Positions 46,973 through 58,386 of a stretch of 64,000 nt of DNA are shown here, one piece after another. The position numbers were made by a program, and so were the translations under genes. Position 1 is the first letter of the stretch. Every line of letters begins with the position of its first letter. This DNA comes from Proteromonas lacertae (Eukaryota > Sar > Bigyra > Opalinata > Proteromonadidae). Location of the stretch: positions 62,001-126,000 of the forward strand of contig NGBS01000303.1 of the NCBI GenBank assembly GCA_002245135.1. The letters are read 5' to 3'. The notes below the pieces were generated by a model. It was not told the DNA's origin, did not search any database, and saw only the letters and a list, made by a program, of their open reading frames with translations.

Positions 46973-48145
46973 TTACTCATTATTAATTGATATAATTTTC
47001 CCTTTATTCCAAATCCATCTTTTTCTCACGTATACTACTTCATTCACTTCAAAGTATCTTTCAATTACAATATCAAAAATAGAACCATTTTCACTCTCTT
47101 CATCATTCATTCTACAACAGCAGCAACATAAATAACAACTGCTAATGAATATAGTATAACACCCTCTACATAAATATAGAATTAAAGCAAGTAAATGATT
47201 GAAAAATGAAAGAAATAACAACAATAAGAATTTTTTTCTACTTACATTTGATATTTCAACTTTTGGAAGTATATTATCAACATCATTATTAATATGATCA
47301 ATTTCTTTTTCAAATTCTGTTATTGATAATTGTTCTTTGCTATTTTTTAATAGTAATTTGTGAATTAGTGGATTTATTAAATCTTTATATTTTATATCTA
47401 AATCCACATAACGATTATTTAATATGTTATTACATGTTTGAATTATAGTATTATCTTCAAAGGGAAATTTACCACTGAAGATTTTGTATAACAATACTCC
47501 TATACTCCACATATCTTTCTTTATACTTATCTCTTTATTCAATAATTCTTCTGGACTTACGTAATTCACATTATCTTCATTTATGAATATCACATTTTCG
47601 TTTAATAATATGTAGAAATAGTCACATATTTCATATTTGTCTTCTTCATCTTCTTCATCTTCTTTTATCATTATATTACTCAATTTTATTCCATCATGAC
47701 ATAAACCACTTTCATGAAAGACTTTCAACACTTTACATATTGTCTTTAACAAAAAATAACTTCCATTCTTTTCAAAATACTTTATTAATTGGGATGCACT
47801 GAATGTCTCAAATGTATTATTTCCCTTACATCTAGACAATAATAAGTAATCTTTATTCTCGTGTATCAGGTTAGTTTTTATTATGTGATTGAATTTTATA
47901 CACTTTGAGTTAATTAATCTATTCTTATTCTTGAAATTTTGCAGAGAAGAAGAATCATAACTGCTTTTCGTTATTACTTTAACTAATTCTTTTTTATCAT
48001 CACTATTTGTAATGATTTCATATGTTTTAATTTCTTTCTGAAGCTTTAAAGTATCAATTTTCTAGATGCATAACATAGAGAATTAAAATACTTTCACTCT
48101 ATTGTGATACGCATTTTGTATACACTTAATAATATTCTGATCCAT
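46973..48145 (-). CDS. Membrane-anchored pseudokinase
   Basis: Two exons (48145-48098 and 48061-46973) give 378 residues. A protein-kinase fold is recognisable: FHESGLCHDGIKLSNIMIKE in the catalytic loop, YEICDYFYIL at the DFG position, YVSPEELLNKE (APE) and DMWSIGVLLYKIFSGKFPFED (subdomain IX). The catalytic Asp of HRD is Gly (HDG) and DFG is DYF, so it is predicted inactive. After the kinase region is a strongly hydrophobic stretch (FLLLLFLSFFNHLLALILYL) and a Cys-rich juxtamembrane block of five consecutive Cys, probably palmitoylated. It may be a regulatory scaffold on a membrane. The 3' end is uncertain because a canonical donor (GTAAGT) overlaps the stop. Confidence 0.75.
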
Positions 48146-48354
48146 TTAATTCTGTAAATCACTCAATATTAACGAAATTATATTTTGAGGAAATGAAACG
48201 GATCAATTTCTTTAAACTCTCAAAACTCTATCCTATGCATATCAAAGAGTATAGAAAGTGGTATTAAAATCCCAACATATAAATAGTTAATATACTATAT
48301 CAATAATAATCACGTTATATACTTTTAATTAATTCTTTTTACTTTTTTTTAAGT

Positions 48355-49731
48355 TTAATATCTCATTCGATTAGTAATTCTACACCAAAGACATGTTTTG
48401 CAATATCTATATACACCAGTTCTTTCATTATATTTTACGAAATATTCAATTGGTCTAGCATGTTTTTCTCTTCCACATTGATATAAAACTCTTCCATTAA
48501 AATTCTCATCTTCTGCTAAATCACGCTTTAATCTTCGTAAAGCAAATAATTCATTTTTTGCACAACTTTCACAACAGATGTTAATATTATCCACATAGAA
48601 TAAGAATAATTTACATTTATTTTGATGACATTTATAGCATTCTTTATAATTATTTCTATCATTTATACAAGTATTAAAAGCATCAATATGTCCCCTAGAA
48701 ACAGCTCTTGTTGTATCCAACACAATACCTATTGGATATAGACTGTTTATCGCATTACATGTTTTATCACATGTTCTATTCTTCTTTTTTTCTTGTTTAC
48801 AATCTTCTTCCTCTTCCTCCTCATCATAATAATAGTCATCATCTTCATGTTTTCTTTTACCTGATTTCTTACTATTTGATTTTCCTCCTTTCTTACTAGC
48901 TAATTTACTGGTTTTACATTCACCACAGGCATTACTTGCAATTACATTTGTATAAGTTGGTAATGGTGGTGGTGGTTCTTGTTGTAGTTGTTGTTGTTGT
49001 ATTCTTGTGTGACTGGTCACTGCTTTAATAGTTGATTTCTCTGAAGCTTTAGTTGTAGCGTCTACAAAGAAATCGCACGCGTATGTAGCATCTACATAAT
49101 TTGAAGGATTAGAATGATTAAACTTGTCATTTAACCCTTCTGCATATGGGTAAGTAAAATATCTTGTTTCACTTTCCCCTACATCTGAACTTGAAGTTCT
49201 ACATATTCCATAAGGAGCTAATTGATGAGTAGGAGGATGTTTTGTATTTCTACCTAATACTGATGAATTTGGTGGTGGAATATTTAACAATTGATCTTCT
49301 CTTACTACTGTACTGGGTGGAGGCGAAGATTGTGGTTGTGGTGAAGGTGGTGGATAGTCTATTTCCCTAAAATATTGTGAATGTTTGGTATTACACCCAC
49401 AATCACATTTAGGAAGAGGAATCAAGTCACTATCTGAATTTACATTATCACTATATACATATGTATTTTCTTTACCATCTGGTACATCATTATCATACAG
49501 TACTTCCCAAAAAACTTCTTCATATCTTACACTCTGCATATTTTTCAATACATTCTGTGATGTATTTTCTTTGTTGTACATATTTTCAGTAGCTTCTTTT
49601 GTCAATTGACCTAATTCCTGTTTGAGATTACTGATCGTTTCAGGTGTATAATAATCCTGCATTCCCAAAATATTCAATGCATTTTCTATACTGTCACTAC
49701 TCTGACCTTGTATAAACGCTTGGTTGTTCAT
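48355..49731 (-). CDS. Protein with Cys clusters, Pro/Gln-rich, unknown
   Basis: Single-exon 458-residue protein. The N terminus is helical; the middle is Pro/Ser/Gln-rich; a Lys/Asp/Glu-rich basic-acidic stretch (KKGGKSNSKKSGKRKHEDDD) may hold a nuclear signal. Cys pairs occur at CDCGC near residue 108, and in the C-terminal 110 residues: CYKCHQNKC, CCESCAKNE, YQCGREKHARPIEYF and YCKTCLWC, suggesting two zinc-binding knuckles. The layout (Cys module plus low-complexity Gln/Pro) parallels the AT-hook protein at 22102-24957. I do not recognise a named family; a lineage-specific nuclear factor is plausible. Confidence 0.7.
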   Translation of the reverse strand: MNNQAFIQGQSSDSIENALNILGMQDYYTPETISNLKQELGQLTKEATENMYNKENTSQNVLKNMQSVRYEEVFWEVLYDNDVPDGKENTYVYSDNVNSDSDLIPLPKCDCGCNTKHSQYFREIDYPPPSPQPQSSPPPSTVVREDQLLNIPPPNSSVLGRNTKHPPTHQLAPYGICRTSSSDVGESETRYFTYPYAEGLNDKFNHSNPSNYVDATYACDFFVDATTKASEKSTIKAVTSHTRIQQQQLQQEPPPPLPTYTNVIASNACGECKTSKLASKKGGKSNSKKSGKRKHEDDDYYYDEEEEEEDCKQEKKKNRTCDKTCNAINSLYPIGIVLDTTRAVSRGHIDAFNTCINDRNNYKECYKCHQNKCKLFLFYVDNINICCESCAKNELFALRRLKRDLAEDENFNGRVLYQCGREKHARPIEYFVKYNERTGVYRYCKTCLWCRITNRMRY

Positions 49732-50076
49732 AAAAACTTAATTAAAATCTTTTCAAAATCAACCAATCACATTTTGTTTAAAAAGCTAAACTGTGATCAG
49801 CAGTAATAGAAGTAGATTTGAATGACAATAAAATGTAAAACTTATTACTCATTATCATGCATATTATTTAAAGTCATAAAAACAGAAACTTAATGTGTAT
49901 GTAAAAATGAAACTTCTCAGAACATGAGAGTATGATGAGAATAAGTTGAAATAAGGCTTATAGATCCTATTTTCTCACTTCTTTTGGAAATTTAACAAAC
50001 ATCCATCAAAAAATACAATGAATATAATATAATATATATATATAACAAATCCTATATAGATTACTTTTCTTTTGTT
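49732..50076. other. Intergenic region between two minus-strand genes
   Basis: About 345 bases holding the promoter of the Cys-rich gene and the 3' end of the coiled-coil gene. AT-rich; nothing else recognised. Confidence 0.4.
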
Positions 50077-52881
50077 TTAAACATAACTTTTAAGTGAATC
50101 ACTTTTCTTATTCCATATCTTTCCAAGGATTGGATAACTATTTTTCTTAGCTTTTGACTGAAAACAACCACTCTTTTCATTCTTCAAAGTACCGGTAGTA
50201 AGTTCATCTAAATTACAGAATCTTTTGTTAATTCCTTCAATTACAGTTTTAGTATGCTTTAAATTCTTCAATTCTTTAAATAATAAATCATCAATATTTT
50301 CTAGTTCTTTTATTTCATTTTCTATTTTCGTCTTTTTATCTCCTAAATCATTAATTAACTTATCACTTTCTTCACCTAAACTTCTACTTAATTCTTGTCT
50401 CTCATTGGCTAATATCATTAAATGGTAATAAATTCTTTCAACAACTTCTGGAGTAATAATATTTGGATGATTTCTTAAATACTTCTTATAACTTGAAGTT
50501 ATGTTTTTCATCTCATTGATGATTATGGTAAAATCTTCTACACATTTTTTACCACAAATTGAGTTTAATGATTTACTAGAATATAAGAATAATCTTGATT
50601 CATAACTATCAAAGTAAGATTCATAACAACCAATCATTTTCTCTTCATGTATCTTTAACTTTTCATTTAAAATGAGTTTATCTTCTTTTGTAACTGACTC
50701 ATTCTTTAATTTATAGGCAAATGCTCCAAGTAACACTTTTATTTCATCATGACAGAATTTATAAGAATTTTCTAACAAATTCATTCTATCTTTAGTGATA
50801 CTTGATAAATCAGAATATAAAATATCAAATAAGTTATGATGAAAGTATTGAAATGTCTCAATATGCCAAAATATTCTATTAAATAACAAAGACAGTCCAA
50901 CTGGAGGTGTATCAAATTTTAAAGATTTGGTCAAAGTAGAATCACCTTTTGGAGATAATGGTGCTATAGGAGCAACTTGTGCTAGATTTTGTGTTATTGC
51001 TCCATGCTCTACAGGATTGACTCTTTCATATTCAAATGGAATCAATGGTAATGGATGAGTCATTACTTCATAGAATGTAATTTCAAATGGTTCAGTTTGG
51101 AATTTTGTTAATAATTTCTTAAATGGTTCATATAATCTTTCTTCTTCAGTTATTAAGTTTTGACATAATGAAATATGCTGATCACACATATCATTAGCAT
51201 ACATCATCAAATCAAATATTTGAGCATAAAATAAATCTTCTGTAAATTTAGAAACATCTGTTGTTCTTTGCATCCATCCTGTTTTTAAAGATATTAATAG
51301 ATTTTGTGATTCATTTACTGACATTTTATACTTTTCTAAAAATGCAACACCATTTCTAACTTTCATTGTTAATTCAAATAATAATTTGTTATATTTACTT
51401 TCTCTTACTAATTCCTGTTCTTCAGCTGGTATTTTTGCTATTATATCTTTAAGAATTGAGAAAGCTATTGTTTTCCAACCAGTTTCTATTAAAAACTGCT
51501 GTATTTTAACAATCTGAAAATAGGCTGATTCTATCTTCAATGTTTCTTGTGTTACTTTAACTATATAACTCGACACTTCATTCAATAAACGAGTTCTTTC
51601 TAATTTATAAGCTTTCAAACCAACTTCATACTCATTTCGATAATTTTCATCAAAATGATCTTTTATTGCTTGTAATTCAACATCATATCTCCAACAACAT
51701 TTCAATTGTAATTCATTTAATGATTTTATACTCTCTTGAATAGATGGAATCTTATCTGTCAGTGGATCAATGAAATCACTATCCATAAATAACTGATAAA
51801 ACGAATTGAATGATTCAATAGCTTCTTTTGAAGATATTTTTGACATTTCTAATAATTTTACTTCATCATTGATTATTTTTATATAAAATTTATTATATAG
51901 TTTCATCGTGTGTAAGTGCAATTCGTCATGGTATTGATTCTCATATTTTATCATTGATTTTCTTAACGTTATCAAATCACTGTGTAAATTATCCATTGTT
52001 TCTACATTTTGTGGTAATGGAGGTGTTGTTATTTTTATATCTTTTAAAGCCACTTCCATTTTTGTTAATTTACTTTTTTCATCTTTTACTTTTTCGAATA
52101 TTTTTTTACCATTTTCGAAAAAGTATGATTTATTATTATTATTATTACTAATTGGATTAGATTCATAATAATCTTTATCAATTATATCTGATTCTGCTAA
52201 CTTTAAATACTCCTCGTTCAGATGATTATATTCTTTAATTATATCAGTGAAAGCTAATTCTTGTAATCCATCAGAGGCACTTTCTCTCAATTGATTTGCT
52301 TTACTTAAATACTCCAAATGAAGAATTCGAGAAGAATTGATAGAATCTTCTATTAATCTCTTCACTTTTTCAACTATTTCTCCATTATCTACTGTCATAG
52401 CTTTATATTGACTAATTAGTTTGTTTAATGCTTCTATTTTTGTTGACTGATGTTGATGTTTAATTAAAAAGGAAGTAAATATGTGTTGCTCTTTTCCAAG
52501 TTGAAACCATTTTAGAACCAAGTGACAGTGATTTATTCTCAGTTTTACATCACTTATTTCTTCTTCAGTTTCTTCTAATTCTTCGTTTACTTCTCTTATC
52601 TTTTCCTTAGAAATTTCACCCTTTTTGACTTTTTCTTTTACATCTATCATACCTCGGTTTAGCTCGTCCTTCTTTTCGTTCAATTGTTTGAGTTTATCCT
52701 CCAACTCGCTAATTTTCTTTGCTACATCTTCTCTATAACTATTTTCAATTGTCTCTACCTCTTTTATCTCACTTTCTGTCTTTCTTATTAACGAATCTAG
52801 AGTCTGCTTCTCATTAACTATAAATTCTTGTTCATATTGAGTTATATTTTGTTTTAATTCTTCTATATTGTTTTCTGCCAT
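50077..52881 (-). CDS. Long coiled-coil/helical protein, unknown function
   Basis: Single-exon 934-residue protein starting MAENNIEELKQNITQYEQEF. Residues 1-130 form a regular coiled coil (ISELEDKLKQLNEKKDELNRG). Most of the remainder is predicted helical without long low-complexity runs, unusual in this window and suggesting a folded helical-bundle protein. A short Pro-rich loop (LAQVAPIAPLSPKGDSTLTK) lies near residue 640 and a second coiled coil near 860. No catalytic motif is visible. The length and architecture would fit a tethering or cytoskeletal scaffold, but I cannot name a family. The absence of introns over 2.8 kb is notable. Confidence 0.75.
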   Translation of the reverse strand: MAENNIEELKQNITQYEQEFIVNEKQTLDSLIRKTESEIKEVETIENSYREDVAKKISELEDKLKQLNEKKDELNRGMIDVKEKVKKGEISKEKIREVNEELEETEEEISDVKLRINHCHLVLKWFQLGKEQHIFTSFLIKHQHQSTKIEALNKLISQYKAMTVDNGEIVEKVKRLIEDSINSSRILHLEYLSKANQLRESASDGLQELAFTDIIKEYNHLNEEYLKLAESDIIDKDYYESNPISNNNNNKSYFFENGKKIFEKVKDEKSKLTKMEVALKDIKITTPPLPQNVETMDNLHSDLITLRKSMIKYENQYHDELHLHTMKLYNKFYIKIINDEVKLLEMSKISSKEAIESFNSFYQLFMDSDFIDPLTDKIPSIQESIKSLNELQLKCCWRYDVELQAIKDHFDENYRNEYEVGLKAYKLERTRLLNEVSSYIVKVTQETLKIESAYFQIVKIQQFLIETGWKTIAFSILKDIIAKIPAEEQELVRESKYNKLLFELTMKVRNGVAFLEKYKMSVNESQNLLISLKTGWMQRTTDVSKFTEDLFYAQIFDLMMYANDMCDQHISLCQNLITEEERLYEPFKKLLTKFQTEPFEITFYEVMTHPLPLIPFEYERVNPVEHGAITQNLAQVAPIAPLSPKGDSTLTKSLKFDTPPVGLSLLFNRIFWHIETFQYFHHNLFDILYSDLSSITKDRMNLLENSYKFCHDEIKVLLGAFAYKLKNESVTKEDKLILNEKLKIHEEKMIGCYESYFDSYESRLFLYSSKSLNSICGKKCVEDFTIIINEMKNITSSYKKYLRNHPNIITPEVVERIYYHLMILANERQELSRSLGEESDKLINDLGDKKTKIENEIKELENIDDLLFKELKNLKHTKTVIEGINKRFCNLDELTTGTLKNEKSGCFQSKAKKNSYPILGKIWNKKSDSLKSYV

Positions 52882-53537
52882 CTATTCTATCACAGAAAAA
52901 AATGGAATCTAAAATATATTCGTTACTATTGTAACGGTTTTTAAAAAATTTCAAATTATCTAAAATCGATAATCAAAAGGTATACTTTTTAGTTATGAGG
53001 TTATTTTGGTGACATATACACTATTGTATATAAATATCACATTCTATATCAAAACCGTATTTACATCTCATATAATATACCCAATTGACCAAATCACGCT
53101 TTTATCTACATTCTAATTCTCTTCTTCACATATATTGATTGATATCTCCTTCTATTATTCAATATAACCTGATATAGACAAATTTGACTAAATATACCTC
53201 TATAAATGTTTCTAACATTACCAGAAGTTATATTAAGCAGCATAGATAGTACTGATATCACAACAATTCACTCTAAATGATTGTAAGTGTGAAATATATA
53301 ATGTAATAGTGTTACTCATTGGAAAGTATAAAATCAAATTACAAGAATAGTAAAAACTCATCAACCTTTGCTTAATTCGTTTTTTTATAGAATGATATAT
53401 ATAGGTTTATATTTTGTTTATGTATATGATTGTATAATTAGAAACACATACTACAAAAGAAGTCAGCTAATATTAACTACAGATAGGTTTTACCGAAAAG
53501 TCATGACAGATTTATTTTTTGAAAACAGTTCAATTAA
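52882..53537. other. Long intergenic region
   Basis: About 655 bases, the longest gene-free stretch. A plus-strand open frame (53368-53607) overlaps the SPT20 3' end and is Tyr/Ile-rich without domain character; I treat it as noise. No tRNA, snRNA or repeat was recognised. It contains the coiled-coil gene's promoter and the 3' flank of SPT20. Confidence 0.4.
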
Positions 53538-56500
53538 TTATTTTTTGGCGTTGAATTGTTGGAATATAACATCAGCTTGTTTTAAAAAGTCTTCGGATAT
53601 TGTTTGAGTAACTTGAGGTTGTTGAAGTGGTGGTGGAGGTTGCATTTGTGGATGAATAGATTGCATTTGTTGTGATTGTAACTGTCTCTGTTGTTGTTGA
53701 ATATTACTTGATGAAATATATTGTGATGAAAGCATTTGTCTTTGTTGTTGTTGTTGTTGAGGTTGTGGTTGTTGATATGGATATTGTGGTTGTTGTTTCT
53801 GCTGTTGAATATTTGGTGGAAGATTATTAGGTTTATTATGATATAAGTTGTTCATTGCATTATTATTCATATTAGACATCATTGGAGATTGAAGGTTAGA
53901 CATTGAATTCATTGAATTGTTACTATTTGAACTATTAATACCATTATTATTAACATCTTGGATTTGCATCATACCAGGATTCATTCCTTGCATATTCGAT
54001 CTATTCATTTGATTCATCATATATGGTCTTTGATTTGACATCATTCCTTGATTTCTTTGTTGTTGTTGCTGCTGCTGCTGTTGTTGTTGTTGCAATAATA
54101 ATTGTTGCTGCTGTTGTGGGGTTAATGAGACTTGTTGCATACTTCTAGATGTATTTGATCTTCTTGATTTTGTAGGTGGCATTTGAGCATATATTTCATT
54201 GTTATTATTATTACTTGATTGTTTTCTTTTACGACTATTACTTGGTATTGATTGTGTTGGTGATGGTTGAAGATTTCCCATCATATCTATACCTCCAGGT
54301 ATTGATGAAGCTGTTGCTGTTGTCCTACCCATATTCATATTATTATTCATATTTGCATTAGTATTTCTTTTCTTTGTTGATTTCTTTGTTTTAGTGGATG
54401 TATTTCCAGATGAAGTGATTGATATTCCTGAATTGATTTGGCCTTGTACTGATCCTTGTATTCTGAAAGGTTGTAATGAAGGTGATGATATTGTTTGACC
54501 TGTTCTACTTTGTAATTGAGGTATATACATATCACTATTGCCTCTTTGATTTGAAATTGGCATTGTTGAATACATACCCTGTTGTTGTTGTTGTTGTTGT
54601 TGTTGGAATTGTTGTAATGATTGACCAGACATTTTATTCTTAGATAAATATTGCATATCCATAACATTAGGAGTATTATTATTATTATTATTATTATTAT
54701 TTCCAATAGGATTTCCATGAATGTTATTACCATTTGAATATTGATTTAATGACTGTTGATTTAAATTTCTACCTTGTTGTTGTAGTTGAGGTTGAGGGAT
54801 TTGAATTTGAGGAGATTGCCCAGGTAATTGTTGTTGTTGTAACTGTTGTTGTTGTTGTTGTTGTCTATGAGTTTCTGTTGTTTGTATTTCACATTCAATT
54901 CCTCGATAAACAGTAACATACTTGAAGTTCTGAAGTTTGCTAATTTTATTCATTTTCTCTAAAAATGCATTATTTGTTTTACTTGCATCGTTTATTTGAT
55001 AATGTAATGATCTGTATTCATGTTCCAATTCTTCAACACAAGCCAAAGCTCGACTTTTAGTTTTAAAATGTTGAATATAACAGATTGGAGTTTGAGAAGG
55101 ATTTGGGTGATATTCAACTTTTACATTATAACCATACAACTGTTTAACTGGTATTTGAACATTATTATTATTCTTACTTGATTCAGATAACATTAATGAG
55201 TGATAACTTTCATCTCCACTAATTATTATTTTAATTTGACTTTGTGAATTGGAATTCATTACTATTGTGACATCAGAAATTGACTGTTTCTTCTCATCTA
55301 TTAAAGATATTGGCTTTTTAATATCAGCTATATCCAATACTGGTTCTTTTTCTCTTTTATTATTCACTAATACATAATCAAATGAACTTTTTGATGGATT
55401 GAATGGATTATTACTTAAATCATTTATTAAATATTTATTATTACCTATACTTTGTGTATAAATGCAATATTTAGATCTATTCATAATTATATATAAAAAA
55501 GAATTATTTTATACAAACCATCATATGGAGATTCAATCATAGAACAAGAATGAGATAATGCAATTGATTTCAATAACAACGAACAATTTACTACATTTGA
55601 ACAAAAATCAGAAATTGAAGATTTCATAGATAAAGGAATATTCTTAACATGACTATCAATGTAAGGTTCTTTAATTACAACACTTTGATAATTATTATTC
55701 AATACTTGAACAGATTGAAATTGGTATGGTTGATTTGGAGAATTGAATATATAATGATAAAAATATGGTTTTAAACATCTTAGCATATTTCCATGATGGA
55801 TTTTATTATATTGATAAACACCTGAATAAAATAGACCTAATGAATTGTTGGTATATATCTTTTCGGTTGTATTTATAAACATTTCTAACAATTCTGGTAA
55901 ATCACTGATCTCTTTACTTACTGCTTTTTCTAGTAATTCTTCAATCATTTGATTTTGACTGAGTTGTAACCACTTTCTTTTTGATTTATAGGGAATCTTT
56001 TCATTATTTATTTTTTCCATTTTTATATTTCTATAATCTCTTATTTCTATTGCTATTTTCCCTTGATAATATGTATTGTAGGGTAAATTCTCATATCCAT
56101 TGGGTATTCCTCCATGATCGATGATCTGTAGCAATCTTACTCCACTTTCATTATATGTTTGAAGAATTGGGTGAAATGAATAGTTTTCGTTGTCTTTTGG
56201 AACAATTATGTAGAATCTATATCTCCATAATGATATTATTAATGACAACTTTGCTTCAGATAAAGACAAGTGCCTTGGTTGAATGTTTTCGTTTGTTAAA
56301 TTATTGGATGTTTTTATATTGAGACACTTTTGACAGTAAGCTTGTAAATCTGACATTTTATTTGATGTTGGTTTGAAATTGTCTATTTTAATTTCGGGAC
56401 ATTGGTTTGATTGATTTTGGTTTTGATTAAGAGTATTTGGTATTTGAAAACCATGGACAGATTGTGGTTTCAGCAATGAGGCAGATGGAAATTTACATTC

Positions 56501-56644
56501 CTTAACTACTGAAGCAAGAGTACAGTTATTTGAATTTATTGGTACTTTCTTTCTTCCTGCAGCTTTTTTGTTCTTGTCAAATGAAAATTTGATAAGAGGC
56601 CTATCCTCTGATAAAATATCACGACAATTTAAAGTCTCTAACAT
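53538..56644 (-). CDS. SPT20: SPT20-like SAGA complex subunit
   Basis: Two exons (56644-55515 and 55476-53538) joined by a 38-nt intron give about 1022 residues. The SPT20 domain is visible: DRPLIKFSFDKNKK near the start, then SFHPILQTYNESG, YQGKIAIEIRDYRN (family hallmark) and WLQLSQNQMIEELLEKAV. The C-terminal 450 residues are Gln/Asn/Met/Ser-rich as in yeast Spt20. A conserved helical segment (HFKTKSRALACVEELEHEYRSL) precedes that tail. SPT20 holds the SAGA coactivator together. I choose the ATG at 56644 (MLETLNCRD); an upstream ATG at 56734 would add a hydrophobic peptide that overlaps the neighbouring gene's 5' region and is unlikely. Confidence 0.85.
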
Positions 56645-56758
56645 ATGTAACAAAAATAAAGAAAAATGAGCAAAAAAATAATCCCACAAAATTTTCGTCA
56701 AAACTTTTGAACACCCCAAAATATCTTTTTGCATTTTAAAGATAGTTGTAGGTTTGAT

Positions 56759-58309
56759 ATGATGAAATTAGGTTTAATTTTGGTAATTATAGCATGTGCC
56801 ACTGCTTATTGTCCTAATGGATGTAATAGACACGGCTTTTGTAATGGAGATGGGAGTTGTACTTGTTATAGACAATACGAAGCAGGTGTTGAAGGTGGAG
56901 AACCTCGTGAATATTTCTGGGTTGGTCCAAATTGTACTGAATTAGCTTGTCCTTTAGGTTTCTCTTGGACTCCAACCGAACATCCAGCAGATAGAAAATT
57001 TAACATTCCAGGTGGAGTTTATAAAATCAATTTCAAATTAGGACATGTTCCAGAACCAGCTCATGGAATTGCTTATCTACCAGAAGGAGATGAAGTATAT
57101 GAATTACAAAATGCAAGATATGGTGGTCTATTAATGTGTTATGTAGATTTTGAAACTCAAAAATACTCAGGAACAGTGTATAGTTTAGGATTTGTAGATG
57201 ATAAGAAAACCAATTTTTATTATCGATTTGTTGATGGTTTACATCAAATAACACCAAGTCATTATCATTGGTGTAAATTAGTCTATCCAGCACGTGATTT
57301 ATCACTCTCTGCCTTCTATGACTTACATGAAAATCAAGAAGTATACTCATTAATGTTAGAATCATTGAAATTCCCTTATTATCCAAATCCACTTCCAGTT
57401 AGTGTAATATGTTTAAAAAAAAATTATGAAATTTTTACAGAAAACACTAAATTAGTTAGAGATGAATATAATCATACAAAAATTTATAAAATAAATCATA
57501 AAGAAGATGATTATTTCTTTTGTTCAATTTATTCATATGAATATGAAGATTATAGTGTTGAACCTTATCATACAAACTTAGCTTTCTTATTAGGAAATAG
57601 TGATGTTAATATAAAACAAGGTGGCGAAGTTATGTTTATAGTTGAAGCTGAACCAAAGATGTTTCCAACTGGTTTAAAAGAATTGAATATTTCTTTCCCA
57701 GCTATTGGAATTACTAATTATTATAGATATATGCAATATATTGTAAAAGATGCTGAATTGCTTATTGTTCAATATAAATTAAATGATATAACTTATCCAA
57801 CTATTGCTTATATATATGATATATTGGAGTTTAATCTAACAACTGGATTTGTTAGGTTTTTAATATCACCAGCTATTGATTTCAATCATTATAACAGCGA
57901 TGGACCTTATTACAATATGATTACCATCTTTGGAGGCGGAAAAAGAGGCGTTTCAGAATGCAGTAATGCTGGTACATGTTTAAGACAATCAGGTATTTGT
58001 CAATGTAAGGAAGGATATTATGGAAAAGCTTGTGAAAAAATGGCTTGTAAGAATAATTGTAATAATCATGGCAAATGCATTCCTATTATTATTAATCCTT
58101 ATGAATATGGCAATCCTATGTTGAAAGAAAGAGAAGTTACTTGTTTATGTGATTATCCATATGATGGCAGTGATTGTTCAACAATGAAATGTCCAGCTGA
58201 TGACAGAGGAAGACCTTGTAGTAGAAATGGTAAATGTGATAGAACTACTGGTAAATGTGAATGTAAAAATGGTTATACTGGAAGTGCTTGTGAAAAAAAG
58301 AATAAGTAA
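56759..58309 (+). CDS. Secreted or surface EGF-like protein
   Basis: Single-exon 516-residue protein. A signal peptide (MMKLGLILVIIACATA, cleavage after Ala) is followed at once by an EGF-like domain (CPNGCNRHGFCNGDGSCTC). The middle 350 residues are beta-rich and Tyr-rich with several N-glycosylation sites (NCT, NHT, NIS, NLT) and no known domain. Two further EGF-like modules close the protein (CSNAGTCLRQSGICQCKEGYYGKACE and CSRNGKCDRTTGKCECKNGYTGSACE), with another Cys-rich unit between. There is no C-terminal hydrophobic anchor, so it is probably secreted. The pattern is like tenascin-type EGF proteins of amoebae. Its start lies 114 bases from the SPT20 start, divergently. Confidence 0.85.
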   Translation: MMKLGLILVIIACATAYCPNGCNRHGFCNGDGSCTCYRQYEAGVEGGEPREYFWVGPNCTELACPLGFSWTPTEHPADRKFNIPGGVYKINFKLGHVPEPAHGIAYLPEGDEVYELQNARYGGLLMCYVDFETQKYSGTVYSLGFVDDKKTNFYYRFVDGLHQITPSHYHWCKLVYPARDLSLSAFYDLHENQEVYSLMLESLKFPYYPNPLPVSVICLKKNYEIFTENTKLVRDEYNHTKIYKINHKEDDYFFCSIYSYEYEDYSVEPYHTNLAFLLGNSDVNIKQGGEVMFIVEAEPKMFPTGLKELNISFPAIGITNYYRYMQYIVKDAELLIVQYKLNDITYPTIAYIYDILEFNLTTGFVRFLISPAIDFNHYNSDGPYYNMITIFGGGKRGVSECSNAGTCLRQSGICQCKEGYYGKACEKMACKNNCNNHGKCIPIIINPYEYGNPMLKEREVTCLCDYPYDGSDCSTMKCPADDRGRPCSRNGKCDRTTGKCECKNGYTGSACEKKNK

Positions 58310-58386
58310 ATAATTTTTGATTTATTTTTTCTAAATGTTATCTAAAATTTGTTTTAATAACTGAATATCATAATAAATATCACTAA

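Noticed and set aside
53368-53607. Plus-strand 79-residue open frame
   Set aside because: Tyr/Ile-rich, overlaps the SPT20 3' end and has no domain features.
56706-56730. ATATCTTTTTG motif upstream of the EGF protein, a possible minor intron
   Set aside because: It is in the 5' flank, too close to the start, and no frame or acceptor tests it.
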